From assembly GCA_014529385.2 (NCBI GenBank), contig CM043969.1, positions 28,850,946 through 28,914,945 on the forward strand: a DNA stretch of 64,000 bases. Direction: 5' to 3'. The position numbers and the translations under genes are program-made. Position 1 is the first letter of the stretch, and each line of letters starts with the position of its first letter. The notes under the pieces were generated by a model, which did not search any database, was not told where the DNA came from, and saw nothing but the letters and a program-made list of their open reading frames with translations. Positions 31,303 through 43,800 of the stretch are shown piece after piece. This stretch comes from Adiantum capillus-veneris (taxonomy: Eukaryota; Streptophyta; Polypodiopsida; Polypodiales; Pteridaceae).

Positions 31303-34300
31303 TTAACTTGATGCAATGTGCCCACTGCTCCTAGCTAAGCTTTTCGTAAGAGCATATGTGGGCTTGTCATCCGTGTGAACCTTGACAAGCTCTAAGCACT
31401 TATCGGTCAATGCATCCCAAATGAGATGATACCTCAGATCAATGTGTTTTGACTTGGAATGAAACACAAGATTCTTTGCCAAAGCACTCTGACTATCACA
31501 ATGCAAACTGGAACCCGTTGAATGTCTAGATCTCCTAGTAAACATGCCAACCATGCAGCTTCTTTGTTGGCATCTGACACTACAACATAGTCAGACTCTG
31601 TCGTGGAAGAAGACGTACAATCTTGGAGAGATGATCTCTAAGAAATGGCTCCTCCTACAAATATGAAAATGTAGCCAAACGTAGATCTCTTACTATCGCT
31701 GCAACCCACATAATTTGCATCCGTGTAAACAACAATAATTGCATCATTGTTGCCAAAGCATAAACACCTGCTTGTTCCTTCAAGTATCTGAGGATGTGTT
31801 TTACCACTATCCAATGCTGCTTACCAAGATGAGTCATATACCAACTATCCACTCCCACTGTAAATGCAATGTCTGGCCTTGTCATATACCAACTAACCAC
31901 TCCCACTATAAATGCAATGTCTGGCCTTGTAGCTATCATATCATACATAAGAATGCCTATAGCCAAAGAGTATGGCACACTTGCCATTTTTGCTCTCTCA
32001 GCATCTGATTTAGGAGAATCATCTTTGCTAGGTTTCAAATATGACGATAGTGGGGTACTCATTGCAAAACCAACCTGCATATTGAAACACTGCAAGACCT
32101 TGTGGATATGGGGTTCCTGAGATCACTCAAGAATGCCTCTTTTCTGGTCTCTCTTGATACTCATACCAAGAAAATGATTTGCTTCGCCCAAATCTTTTAT
32201 AGAAAAGTTTTTTCTCAACATTTGCTTCAATTTGGAAATCTCCTCAATGGAATTTCCTGCAATGATCATGCCATCTACATATAAAATGAGAATGACCAAA
32301 GAACCATCACTGAGTTTCTTTGTATACAAGCAGTGATCCTCTTGACTCCTTCTAGAACCCTGGGAATGCATAAAAGCATCAAAATTTTCTTGAGTTTGCA
32401 TACAAGCTCCTCCCTGCTAGGTTGCTCAAAACCTTCAGGTTGCTTCTTGTAAACATCCTCCTCAAGATCCCTGTGAAGAAAATTTGTCTTCACATCCATT
32501 TCGACAAGCTCCATGTCCTCTATGGCTAATAGACCAAGCACTGTACACAATGTAGTCATCTTGACCACTTGCGAGAAGATTTCATCAAAATTAACTCCCA
32601 TTTGCTGCTTGAATCCCTTAGCGACCAATCTAGCCTTGTAATTTGGCTTGGGATCATCAAATGTAAACTTCTTCTTCTAAACCCATTTGCAAGGTAATGC
32701 CTGATTGCCTTCTGGCAATTTAACCAACTCCCATGTCTCATTGTTCAAAATCGAGTTGTACTCAAATTGCATGGCTTGGTCCTACTTGACCTTCTCATCC
32801 ATTTGCATGGCTTATTGATAACAAGATGGCTCACCGAAGTCCATCAACATAACATAGTCCAACCCGGGTTGAAACCGCTCAAGTGGATGTGAGGATCAAG
32901 TAGATTGTCTCCAAGCCTGACTACTACTCTTTGGCCTATCAATTGGAGCGCTGCTAGTGGAAGGTACATCACTAGGCTTTTGAGTTGTCATAGATTCTGA
33001 GGCAATGTCCTCAAATGTGACTTTTCTGTATTCAACCTCTTTAATAGGTTTCTTATGAATCTTCAATTCATTGAAGATTACATGTGAGCTACAAATTAAT
33101 TTTCATGATTCCGAGTGCCAGAGACGATAGCCCATCTCTCCATCTGCACCATAACCAAGGAAAATGCAATTCTGTGACTTTGGGTCTACCTTTTTTCGAA
33201 GCTCTTTGGGCACATGTGCATATGCCTCGCATCCAAAGACACGTAAGTGATCATAATGTGGCTTCTTGCCAGACCGCAACTCCTCTAGAATCTTGTAATC
33301 CAATGGTGTGCTAGGTGACCTGTTGATAATGTGTACCGCCGTGAGTAATGCTTCTCCCCAAAAATCTTGAGTCAGATTATCCATAGAAGCATGGTTGTGA
33401 CTCACTCCTGAATCGTTTGATTCATCCTTTCTGCAATTCCATCTTGATTAGGTGTGCAAGGTGCAGTAAGCTACCTCTTAATACCTCTCTTACTGCAAAA
33501 ATTCTCAAACTCCTTGGAGACGTATTCTCCACCTTTGTTAGTCCTCAAGCATTTGATCTTCTTGCTAGACTGATTCTCTACCAATGCTAAGAATTTTTGG
33601 AAAGTAGAGAAGACCCGATCCTTATGTCATAAAGGATAAACCCACACCTTCCTAGCGGAATTGTCTATAAAAGTCATGAAATAGCTAGCTCTCCCTAGAG
33701 ACTTGGTCGGCATAGGAATGAAAATGTCACTATGGACAAGCTCTAGTGGCTGTGAATGCTTACTATTCAATGGCGATGAGGTTGTCCTACATAGATGCAA
33801 TGTTCACACATAGAAAAATCGGAATAACTCAACACAAGTAGTACCCAAAACGAGCTAGTGTTTTCATTACCTTCTGGCTCATATGGCCTAGCCGACTATG
33901 CCACAAGTCAGTACGACATCTCGGCTTCAGATACAAAATTCTCTTTTATACATGAAATGAACATAAAGTAAAGCGTTCCATGTTTTTGGCCCCTATGAAT
34001 CACAAGATTTCCCTTGCAAATTGACCATGAACCATTCCCAAAAGTTGTCATGTAACCGAAATCGTCAAGCTGACCAGCAGATATCAAACTTTTTGCTAAC
34101 TTGGAAACATGTCTAACATTTTTGACTATGAATGTCGTGCCATTTTGCATGACTAGCTTGATGTCTCCAGCACCACATATCTCAAGCTAATAGGCATCAC
34201 CGAGCTTGACTTTGCAACTAGTATGTGCATACGTAGAGAATCATTCTCTATAAGGGGTTACATGGAAACTGGCTCCAAAATCTATAACCCAATTCTGATC

Positions 34301-34880
34301 AAAGCTAGCATCACGAGCAATAAGAGCATATGGGCTAAGATCTGCTGTGAAAATGAGAACATCTGAGGAACTATGGACCTCAAGTACATCTACAATTTTA
34401 GGAGACTCTATCACATTGAGCTCCTCAATCTTAGCTTTTCCCTTGCTATCGTTGTTAGACTTCTTGTTATCTTGAGACTTTTTCTTCTCTCTCTGCATAT
34501 GCGACAATCTTTCTTTACATGTCCTTTCTTATGGAAATGATAGCATTCCACATTGCGCAAAGAACCTCTAGCTTTGCTGCGAGCATTTTTGCGATCTTTA
34601 CTTTTGGCACGGTTGTGAGTGCGACCTCGTTGACCTTTGCTACTAGCAACATATGCATCACCTAGCTTTGCAGACTCCATTGACTTCCTGCCTATCTCTT
34701 CACTAAGTAAATTGGAAACTACCACATCATAGGCTAGCTTGCCCTCAGGTGTAGAGTTACTAATGGCTATGCAAAATATGTCCCATGAGAAGGGTAGAGA
34801 GCATAATAAGAAGATCTCGGTCCACATCTTGCTCATTGAAAAGTAAAAATCGCCGATATATAGCAAGAGAAAGCCCAAGT
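31303..34880 (-). pseudogene. Decayed Ty1/copia gag-pol (minus strand)
   Basis: Reading right to left: gag fragment (ISNSTPEGKLAYDVV) with a mutated zinc knuckle CYHFHKKGHVKKDC (second Cys now His); protease WVIDFGASFH (DSGA changed to DFGA); pre-integrase and integrase remains; integrase C-terminus around 33405-33103 (NRSPSTPLDYKILEEL, FGCEAYAHVPKELRKK); reverse transcriptase around 32628-32123 (MVAKGFKQQMGVNFDEIFS, then ILYVDGMIIAGNS, where the catalytic YVDD reads YVDG); RNase H to 31303 (LHCDSQSALAKNLVFHSKSKHID). Many frameshifts and stops occur. Gag starts mid-domain, so the 5' end and its LTR are missing. It belongs to a different family from the 15-20 kb and 53-58 kb copies. Confidence 0.85.
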
Positions 34881-36246
34881 TTGCCCTTAAGTTACCAATT
34901 AGTTCATAAATAGGGGACCAAGTTCCACCCTTAGTTTACCAATTAGTCCACATGTAGAAGGTCAAAATTATTACCATATTAAGCCTAGTTCACTCCAAGC
35001 ACACAACTTACTTCACTACCTAGTTTGCCTACCTCACCCGTTTATAGGTGAGCTACCCTTCTTGAGCTTCAACATGGCCTAAGCTTTGGCACCATAAACA
35101 AAATGAATTCAAATAATTCTTCCTCACATTTTGTGTGAATCTACTTTTTAGTCCTAGTTTACCAACTTTAGTTTATTCTCAATCTACTAGCAAACATTCT
35201 TACATAAATTTCTTGAAATTTAGTGCCTAAAATTTTCGGCATTAGCTCACCCAGAGTTCATTATACCCTAGTTTACCAAATTAGCAGAATGGTCCTGATC
35301 TCCTCTTTTTTGGTGCTCTCCCATTTGACCATAAGTCCATCATGCACCATTCCATGCCACATAGTGACTAGTGACAAGAGTAGCTTAGGCTATTGTCCTC
35401 TCTAAGTAACACATGCATGGTGGGAGGGGATTAAGTGCAAGAGGTATTTCGAGCAATGCGGTTGAACTCGGAGCTATGGATTCACACCCAAATTTTCAAA
35501 ATGTTCCCTAGTACAATCGGCTTTACTAAAATTCTCCAATTGACATCGGTTCCCCTTTTACGAAATCAACCTGATTCACATATAATTTAAAATGGGTACA
35601 CAAGCGAAGTGGTTAGGGACTTGGGCTCCTAAGGGTGATGTTCTGGGTGAAGTGGAGGAGAGCGAGGGGTGAGTGCCGCTCGAAGTTACTCTTTTGCCCC
35701 GAATTTACACGATTGTATCGGATGGCCCTGTCTATTGCCAATCCCCTCCCGAAATGCCCCTGTGCCTTAGAAAGTCCTCCACCGTTCAACTTCGTTGCAA
35801 GCCTGCACGTGCACACCTTTAAAGTTTAATCCCGCTCCAAACCGTTTTTTGGCTTGCCTAAAGGGCAAAGGCTATAGAGATCACTTCTCTTTTTGCTGAC
35901 TAAAATAGGAATAAATTGAGTTGTATTTTCAAGTATTTTTTGATAGACTTAAAATGTTGATTGGTTGAAATAAGATAGTGGACACTCATTGAAATGAAGA
36001 GTGTGTTAATCTAATGATGGACATGTCTTGAGTTTTGAAAAATGAAATGAACCCTTCTATATCAAAGAAAAGATTTTGTGTTTCATGCCTTAGAAAGCAT
36101 GAAACATTGACGGCCTTATATGTTAAATGATAAAGCTTAGAGGCTCCACAAATCCCAAGAGTCACTTTTTCATTTTGAAATTTGAGAAGTTCTTTTACCC
36201 ATCTTTTCATTTTGAGAATTTCATTCACGGTTGAAACTTCAACCTG
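34881..36246. other. Intergenic sequence, nothing recognised
   Basis: AT-rich to about 35600, with the phrase AGTTTACCAA recurring at loose intervals. A more GC-balanced stretch spans 35600-35850. No coding or structural RNA feature is seen. Confidence 0.4.
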
Positions 36247-37274
36247 AGGTAATAACTAAAGTTGTCATTTTCGTTGGTTAAAACTTTATGGAAGGAATTT
36301 ATCCTTTAGAGCTTTGATCTTTAAAGATATATTTTTTTGAGATTTTAAAGCTAATCCAATGAGGAACTATAAATTTTTTTAATTAGAAGGTAAAAATTTG
36401 AATTAAAGAAAGTGAAAATGTTACATGGATCCACAGGTAGGGGGAGGGTCACCCCGAGACGTTAGAGTTTTAGGACTTACTAACTTAGAACTTTAAAGCT
36501 TTTAAAGTGGGATTTACAACTTAGGGATCTATAGTTTTAATTTGTAAAAGGCGCTCTAGAGCTTAAAAATGTAGAATTTTTAAAGTGGGGTGTAGAGCAT
36601 AGGGATCTAAAGCTTAGGGTGTAGAGCTTAAGGGTGTTTTTTAAATTCAATTCACTATGCTTATGTTTTTTTAAAAAGCCTAGAGATGTAGAGATTTTAA
36701 AGTGAGATCTAGCTTCATATCAAGGCTTGAAATTGACGCTTTTTTTTTTTGTCAAGGGTAAGGTAATAACTAAAGGTGTCATTTTTGTTGGTTAAAACTT
36801 TATGGAAGGAATTTATCCTTGAGAGCTTTAATCTTTAAAGATTATTTTTTTTGAGATTTTAAAGATAATCCAATGAGAAACTAGAGTTTTTTTTTTATCA
36901 GAAGGTAAAAAATTGAATTAAAGAAAGTGAAAATGTTACATGGATCCACAGGTAGGGGAAGGGTCACCCCGAGACGTTAGAGTTTTAGGGCTTACTAACT
37001 TAGAACTTTAAAGCTTTTAAAGTGGGATTTACAACTTAGGGATCTACAGTTTTAATTTGTAAAAGACGCTCTAGAGCTTAAAAATGTAGAATTTGTAAAG
37101 TGGGGTGTAGAGCATAGGGATCTAAAGCTTAGGGTGTAGAGCTTAAGGGTGCTTTTTTAATTCAATTCACTATGCTTATGTTTTTTTTAAAAGCTTAGAG
37201 TCGTAGAGATTTTAAAGTGGGATTTAGCCTTAGATCAAGGCCTAAAATTGACGCTTTTTTTTTGTCAAGGGCTA
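36247..37274. repeat. 514-bp tandem duplication
   Basis: AGGTAATAACTAAAG starts at 36247 and 36761. Both copies proceed through GGTTAAAACTTTATGGAAGG, ATGGATCCACAGGTAGGGG and end in ATTGACGCTTTTTT followed by GTCAAGGG. The differences are mainly homopolymer lengths and single substitutions. No protein is encoded. Confidence 0.92.
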
Positions 37275-37720
37275 TTTTGCCTATCAAAACATGTGCTTTA
37301 AAAAAAACTCATGTCATTTGATATGCTAGAATCTCAAAATTGCCTATCATTTTTTGTGTTTATATCTTTAAGTTAACGATATATATGAAAAATTATATAA
37401 ATTGATTGCATTACACAAAGCATATGAAAGGGTACTTGAAAAATTGCATCTCAAATTTTTTTTTTTATCGGGCCTAGCATGATTCCATACATTATGTTTG
37501 TGTTTATCCTATCAAAACACCACTTTGATACTCTTCAATCTTTCATCGCGGTCAATATTTATGATGTAATCTGTAATTCTCTATGGATCAATATGATTAT
37601 TGTTTCACTTTCATGTTCTTTATTAGTTTCCTTAATTTGGCAGGCCTTGTGATTTTATCAGTTGTTTGACTTTGTGAGACTCTACTTTGAAGATCTCGCA
37701 CTCACTCTATTGCTCGAGTT
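37275..37720. other. AT-rich upstream flank of the C2 gene
   Basis: AT-rich with poly-A/T runs. No gene. Probably distal promoter DNA of the gene starting at 37958; no unambiguous TATA box is called. Confidence 0.4.
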
Positions 37721-37957
37721 TCACATCCCAATACCTGCTTTGCACAAAGCGCGGTTGAAATACAGTACCGTCAGGGTGTGCGCGTCATAGACGAGAGGGT
37801 AGTACGCGTGTGGGAACTCAACACCGGTTGTGGAGGAGTGCGCAGTCTGCAAGGGACTTATCTGTTTATGTAGGGCTTGTGCCCGCTTGAGCAAGCGTTG
37901 GAGGGTGTCGGGCGAGCTGGATCTGTGGGCCTGGCCTTTTAGAGTGGGCGCATACAT
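37721..37957 (+). promoter_or_regulatory. Putative 5' UTR / proximal promoter of the C2 gene
   Basis: The base composition rises abruptly to GC- and CpG-rich directly before the first coding exon, in contrast to the AT-rich flank. This fits a plant 5' UTR. The transcription start cannot be fixed from sequence. An upstream exon cannot be ruled out, because the related AGD12-type proteins have an ArfGAP domain before the C2 domain. Confidence 0.4.
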
Positions 37958-38089
37958 ATGAAAGGGACTGTGCCAGGCATGATGGTCATTCAAGGTGTTC
38001 TGAAGATCAAGGTCATCAAGGGCACCGATCTGGTCGTTCGAGACCTCTTCAGCAGCGATCCATATGTCAAACTCAGTATCGGTGAGCAT
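37958..38089 (+). CDS. C2 gene, coding exon 1
   Basis: 44 codons, from MKGTVPG to SIGEH. The donor is CAT|GTAAGT at 38090. A competing GTGAGC donor eight bases earlier (38082) would break the family spacing and the phase. Confidence 0.82.
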
Positions 38090-40829
38090 GTAAGTTATGA
38101 GTCTCTTTCTTCTTTTGCCTTTTCGCATTCTCTGGCATGGCTCTTGTGAAGATATAGTGCAATTTGGTTTTGCACTGTTTTTTCTGCACAATTTCCTATT
38201 TCTCATACCCGATGGTAAACCATGCCGGTGGGCAGCTCACTTGGGAAGGTTGCTCATGCATTTAGTGAGTGTAAAGACCAAAGGTTCCAAACATAAGCTT
38301 CATTGAGCCTCTGTTGGTGGAAACAGGTAAGTGTGTTTGCAAAATGCAGCATCCATCGCTAGTCATTTGTGGGTATTTGCATGGGTTGTAGCTGTATGTG
38401 TAGTGGTGTGCATGTGTCTTCTGTTGGATGGGCACTACTTGCAAAGACACACCGGGGGAGAGATGTGCTTGAACATGTTGTGGTCCGCCATCCTTCCAGT
38501 ATTTCACAAACTGCTGATGTGGTGTGTTCCAAAGACAAAAAATTTCGTTTGTGTGGTGTCCATCTACTCTACCTTAAGTTAAAGTTTCAAGTAAGCCATG
38601 AGTACCCTAGTTTATAATATATCTAATTCATGTGCTAGTTTGACATATTGCACAATGTGCATGACCAGTTAGTGTCCATGTGTATATATATACGTTTTAT
38701 CTTAAAAAAATTTACAAAACCTTTCAGATGGCGTTCGTACATTAATAGAAGCCTCCCAAAACCTTTGAAACCCATTGGAAATTTCCTGTTTTGAAACTAC
38801 ATGGCTACTATGGCTTGCAAATCCCAAGCTTTTGAAGACTACCTTGTGACTTTAACACCTTCCTTTTCTTGCCCATTTGCTCATAACTGCACAGCCATAC
38901 TGTAAGAGTGGCAAGAGGGACCCACTCGTTGTCCACCATGAAAGCCAAGGCAAGGCCCAAGATGCATGACTCTTTGACTAAACCAACCAACTTCCCTAAG
39001 GCTTCACTAAATTGACTCTCAAACAACTCTGCAAACTGCCTAATTGTAACAAACTTGGACACCCTAAGTCTAGATTCTACTGCGACACAACATAGATTCA
39101 CTTTAAAACAGTTCACAAAAGACGACACGGCCCAGCGTAGTTCCGTGCCAAGAGGTATTGGCCCCAAAGACTGGCGCCCCTTTCGGTTTTTTTTTTAATA
39201 TTAATCTGTGTGCAAAGTACAAGGGAGTTTGCAGGAACTCACACTCAGACTCTTCGTCTAGATGCTCTGAGTAATGAGGCCCCCATAGACTAATTTATTG
39301 TTACAAGCGATGCCCAAAAGCAGAGCCCCAAAATCTCAAACTCAAAAGCTTCAACTCAAAAGCATTATGTCCAAAAGCTGGCCAGCGTAATTTCGGAGAT
39401 CCGTACGGATTGTCACGTCAGCAAGTCAGTGCGTTTTACGAAAAATTGCCACGCCAGCAGTCAACGCAATTTGTGGGGGTCCGTATAGTCTGCCATGTGT
39501 CAGCCTGTCGGCGCCTTTTACGGGCTGTTGCCACGTCATATGTTTTCGAGGGTCTGCCACGTCACTAGTTTGTGACATACCCCCTCTTGAAAGAATTGTA
39601 ATTTCCCTCGATTACGCCTGCAAAATAGACACAGGCCATAAACTGTCTAAGTAGACACTAACTGTTAGTACCGACGCACTAGACACGATACATCTAGCAC
39701 TTGTACAAATCGACAGTCACATCACAGGACATCGCTTGACATCACAAGACATCACATGACAAATCACATGCAAATTCATTCTAAATATCAGACCATGATT
39801 AATCGGCAATGTATTTAGTAATCGCATCTAGATCCATTCCGGACCTCACGAATGGCCGATTAACTAATCCTTATTGCAATCATGTCTATAGAGATTTATG
39901 AGACCAAAATGTTGCAGTCATTTGGTCTTTCAGTTCCTGCACTCAAACAAGTCAAGTACATATCAATTATTTTCATTTTTGGGAATTCTTGTTATAAAGT
40001 CATACAACAGTATCCCTGAAACCCAAAAGGGACATAAGTGACTTTAGTATCCCTGAAACCCAAAAGGGACATAAGTGATTTTATTCAAAATCGGGGTAAT
40101 TCGTTGACAAAGGAGCGGAGTGACTCCCCTTTTGTGTAAACCCGCTGCAAATCGGGGTTCTATCGGAGTAGACTATGCTAAACCGAATGCTTCAAGGTAA
40201 AGTTCCAAAATCTGAGGAGTATCTGCTAGGTCCTCCTCCTCCATCCACTTCGCATCCAATGCCGGATAGTTCTTGAACTCAACCAAGAACCGCCTAATCA
40301 CTTTATCTTTTATCTTTCTGTCCTTGTGTGCCAATATCTGTTCTGGAACGAGTATCTCCTCGCTTTCCTCCACTTCGGGTTGCTCATCAGGCTCCCCATT
40401 AACCGACACATCGCCTTTAAAAGGCTTCAATAGACTCACATGAAATGCATTGTGAATCTTCAAGTATCGGGCAGCTTCAACATCAATATATGTGATCCCA
40501 CAACTTTGGTACATCTTCGTATTGCTGTTTTGACCTGTAATAACCTGTAAATTACCTCTTTTGACCTTAAAACAATCTGTTTTGGCAGTTTTGGTGACCT
40601 TTTCGACCCTGGAAGCAAGGGACTTTGCGTTGGAAGCGAAATTGATCGCGGGAGAGCAATTTTAACTTGCTGTCCAGCAGACTGCGCAGGGCTGTTTTGA
40701 AACCCTAGGGCTCTGATACCAGTTAAAAGCGCGAAGCAGAGGGTACCGGTAGGTGCGCGTCGCGATGTAGTGCAGGATTGGGGCAACAAGGAGGCAAGAG
40801 TGCACAGAGAGCTAGCGTTGGCAATCGAA

Positions 40830-40890
<61 letters not shown>

Positions 40891-43800
40891 TATGATTTGG
40901 GGAAAACTCAATTGAGTGAGTTTTTGGGCTTTCCCACTTTTATTATAAGTGACTTTAAAAAATGTGTCCAGGTTCAATGTGAATCTGGACAAAGTATAAA
41001 AATATGCAATAGAGGTCATTTAGGGCCTTTAATCCAACAGTCATGATTGTATGAAGGTGGAATCAACTTGCAACAAGCCTGTGTAGGGCGTCCCTCCTTG
41101 TGTATGTCACAAACTGCAGCCTCGACTGGGGTGGTCATCAAGAACGGGTTGCTACTCCGTAGAAGGAATACAAAGGGAAGACGAGGACAAGGGTAGCAGC
41201 TAGACAAATTAGCCCAACCAAGCCTTCTTGACTAGGGCAGGCGATAGGCTGAGGCAAATAAAGGAAAGGGTGGGAGACGTTGTGTTATGTGCACATGTCT
41301 CTATGTGCCGCGTGGACATGCTGCTACTACATCTTTTGGAGCCAAGGTTTGTCTACAGAGTTAAAGGGATTTAGTTACACCATTTTTGTGAGCCTATTTG
41401 CATAATCTACATGTTCGGACAAGTCCATCAGCTAGTCTTTCTCAGTTTTTGAACCCTCTTGCATAAATGTTTTGTATATGGTTTGACGGTTGTTATTAAA
41501 CTTGGGTGGGCATTTGGCATTACGAGCATTTAGATTGAGGTTAGAGGAACCCACGTATCAATTCCCGCGACAATTGGATTCTTGAGTTGGAAGATGTGCG
41601 GTAGCTTCACCCAGAAACTAACTCTCTTGATAAATTATAAAGTTTTAGTAAATCATGTCAAAGTCACTTGCCCTACTCAAGGTAGTACTTAAGATACAGG
41701 TGTACAAGGGCACAGTTGCATCAGTCTTTGACATGTGATCTGGATCCCTTTTCATGTGCTACATCCTAGCTTTTTCAGCAGGGATCGTCTCCATCCACTT
41801 CTGGTGTTTTCTACGGCTGGTCAAAACCAATGTCTCATTAGATGGATTGCCCTAGAGGTGTGGTATTTGCTGTACAAGAATGCGTAGCTAATGCAAGACT
41901 TGTCTCAATTTGAATGGATGATGTAGCCGCCATAACTCTTTGGAATGAAGCACCTCCGGGGCTGATTGGATGCACCTTTGTAATCTGGCTAGATGTGGGT
42001 TGTGGATGGCCACTACGATGAAGATCCGGGGCTGATTTGCACACCTGATGTACGAGGATTCGAGGGATGACTTCTGGCTGCAAAAACGCAGATTTGAGAT
42101 GCAGAAACCCAGCAGATCCCACTGTAAGGTGCAGCGGAAGTGAACGTTGAACTTTGCTCAAGATGTGTGCTCTGAACTGTGCTCAAGGGTTCCTTTTACT
42201 TATGGAAGGGAGAGCCTTCCGTTCCTTTAGTGAGAGAGTGCAAATGATGCACAAACAAAGTGAATGACAGTGTGAATGAAGGTATTGAGAGTGAGAGATA
42301 GAGAGAGAAGAGAATACGACACCAGAATGTTGTCAAAACCTCCTCCAAGGGCCCCACTCTCTATGGCGAGAGAGGTCTACGCTATTGATTGCACAAATCT
42401 GGTACAATGGTCTAGATGCAATGGACTGGCCCACGATGTCGACGACAATGATGACGGCGACGAGACGGACTGAAATCTGAAAACGCTGAATTCTGACTCT
42501 ATGTTGGTGAGGACGGCGATGGTGACAACGCGACGACGATGCACTAAAAACGTAGGTGCTGAAATCTGCGAACAACGGCTGAAACTGCGCTGGCTGATCT
42601 GATCGTGCGGCAAGGATCTATTGCGGGAAGGTGAGATCTGCAAGGTTAGGAGCTGTACCTGCGGAGTCTAAGTGCTGAAAACTGAAAACATTGAGCAATA
42701 GGTTGAACTTGTCGCCGAGAATCTGCAAACGTTGATGTGACTCTGCACGTGCAAAAACGCTAGGCCTGAATTCTGGGATCGGCCAACGCTAGGGCTGATT
42801 CTGCAATCTGCTAACGCTAGGCCTGAAAACTGAAACCGGCCCGTGGTGGGGCGGTAGGCGTTGGCTTTCACCCGAAATTCTTTACTTTAGACACACACAC
42901 GGAGCACTTTGCAAAGAAAACTTGTGACGGGAATTAACACTTGAATACACACACGGCTCGAAAGCTAGAATGCCCCGAGCAGACGCCGACAACCTGTAGG
43001 CCCCAAAATTGGCGCCCCAAAATTCTTTGTTCTTTGAGAGGGAAAATTACAAAGTAAGGTCTTGGGAATTCCTTTACCTGTATCACACTAGATACTACTT
43101 GATTTGGCCAAATTTCGGCAGCATAACAACCCCAAAACTTGCACGAAATCAATTCCCCTGCTGGATCTCACTTGCACTGGCGTAAACCCTTTGATTCCTA
43201 CCCAAAAACAGTAAATTCATTCCAGCCCTAAACAGTCCCCGAACCGTTCTCTGCCAGTGGGGCACGATTCCCAAAGGTTCTGGCGTCTGTATGGCTGAAA
43301 AACAGTCAATTTTCTGCGCATACACAACGCTGAATTTGCACCTGTACGGTGAGGTTATGACCCTCACCAGTGCCTGCTTTGGAGTAGCAACTAGCTACCC
43401 CTGTTCCTGCTCAAGGAGGCTCTTGCCTCAGCACAAAAGCATGAACCCACACAGCTGTACATCAGTCAAATGAAGAGCCCTCTTGTGGGGCATCACATAA
43501 CTGCACGTAGGGGAGAGAGAGAGCAGTGTGTAGTGTGCAAGGCATCACTCCTAGCACCACACTGTACATGGGAGGGAAAGAAAGCACTCCATAGCTCTTA
43601 ACCTTGACAGGTTCTCAATGAGGCATCCCCCTAGCATAAATCGAGCGCCCCCTCTTCTGCCCTTAACCTGTAATGCATCTGTGGACAAATAGATGCAAAA
43701 CTTGCGTATCGCTGAAAACGCAGCAAAACAGCCCTATAAACACGCATCTGATGCCTTCCAATGCTGAAAACGAGCCTCTCGAACCTAGATAAAGTCATGG

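Noticed and set aside
38082-38087. Alternative donor GTGAGC for exon 1
   Set aside because: Would remove eight bases, change phase and break the SIGEH-EVKTR spacing that matches the family; GTAAGT at 38090 is the better donor.
37721-38206. 161-codon minus-strand frame over exon 1
   Set aside because: Antisense shadow of the C2 exon and its GC-rich leader; no domain.
38808-39167. Minus-strand open frame of 119 codons in intron 1
   Set aside because: No recognisable domain, and it overlaps an LTR end. Its length is within chance for this composition.
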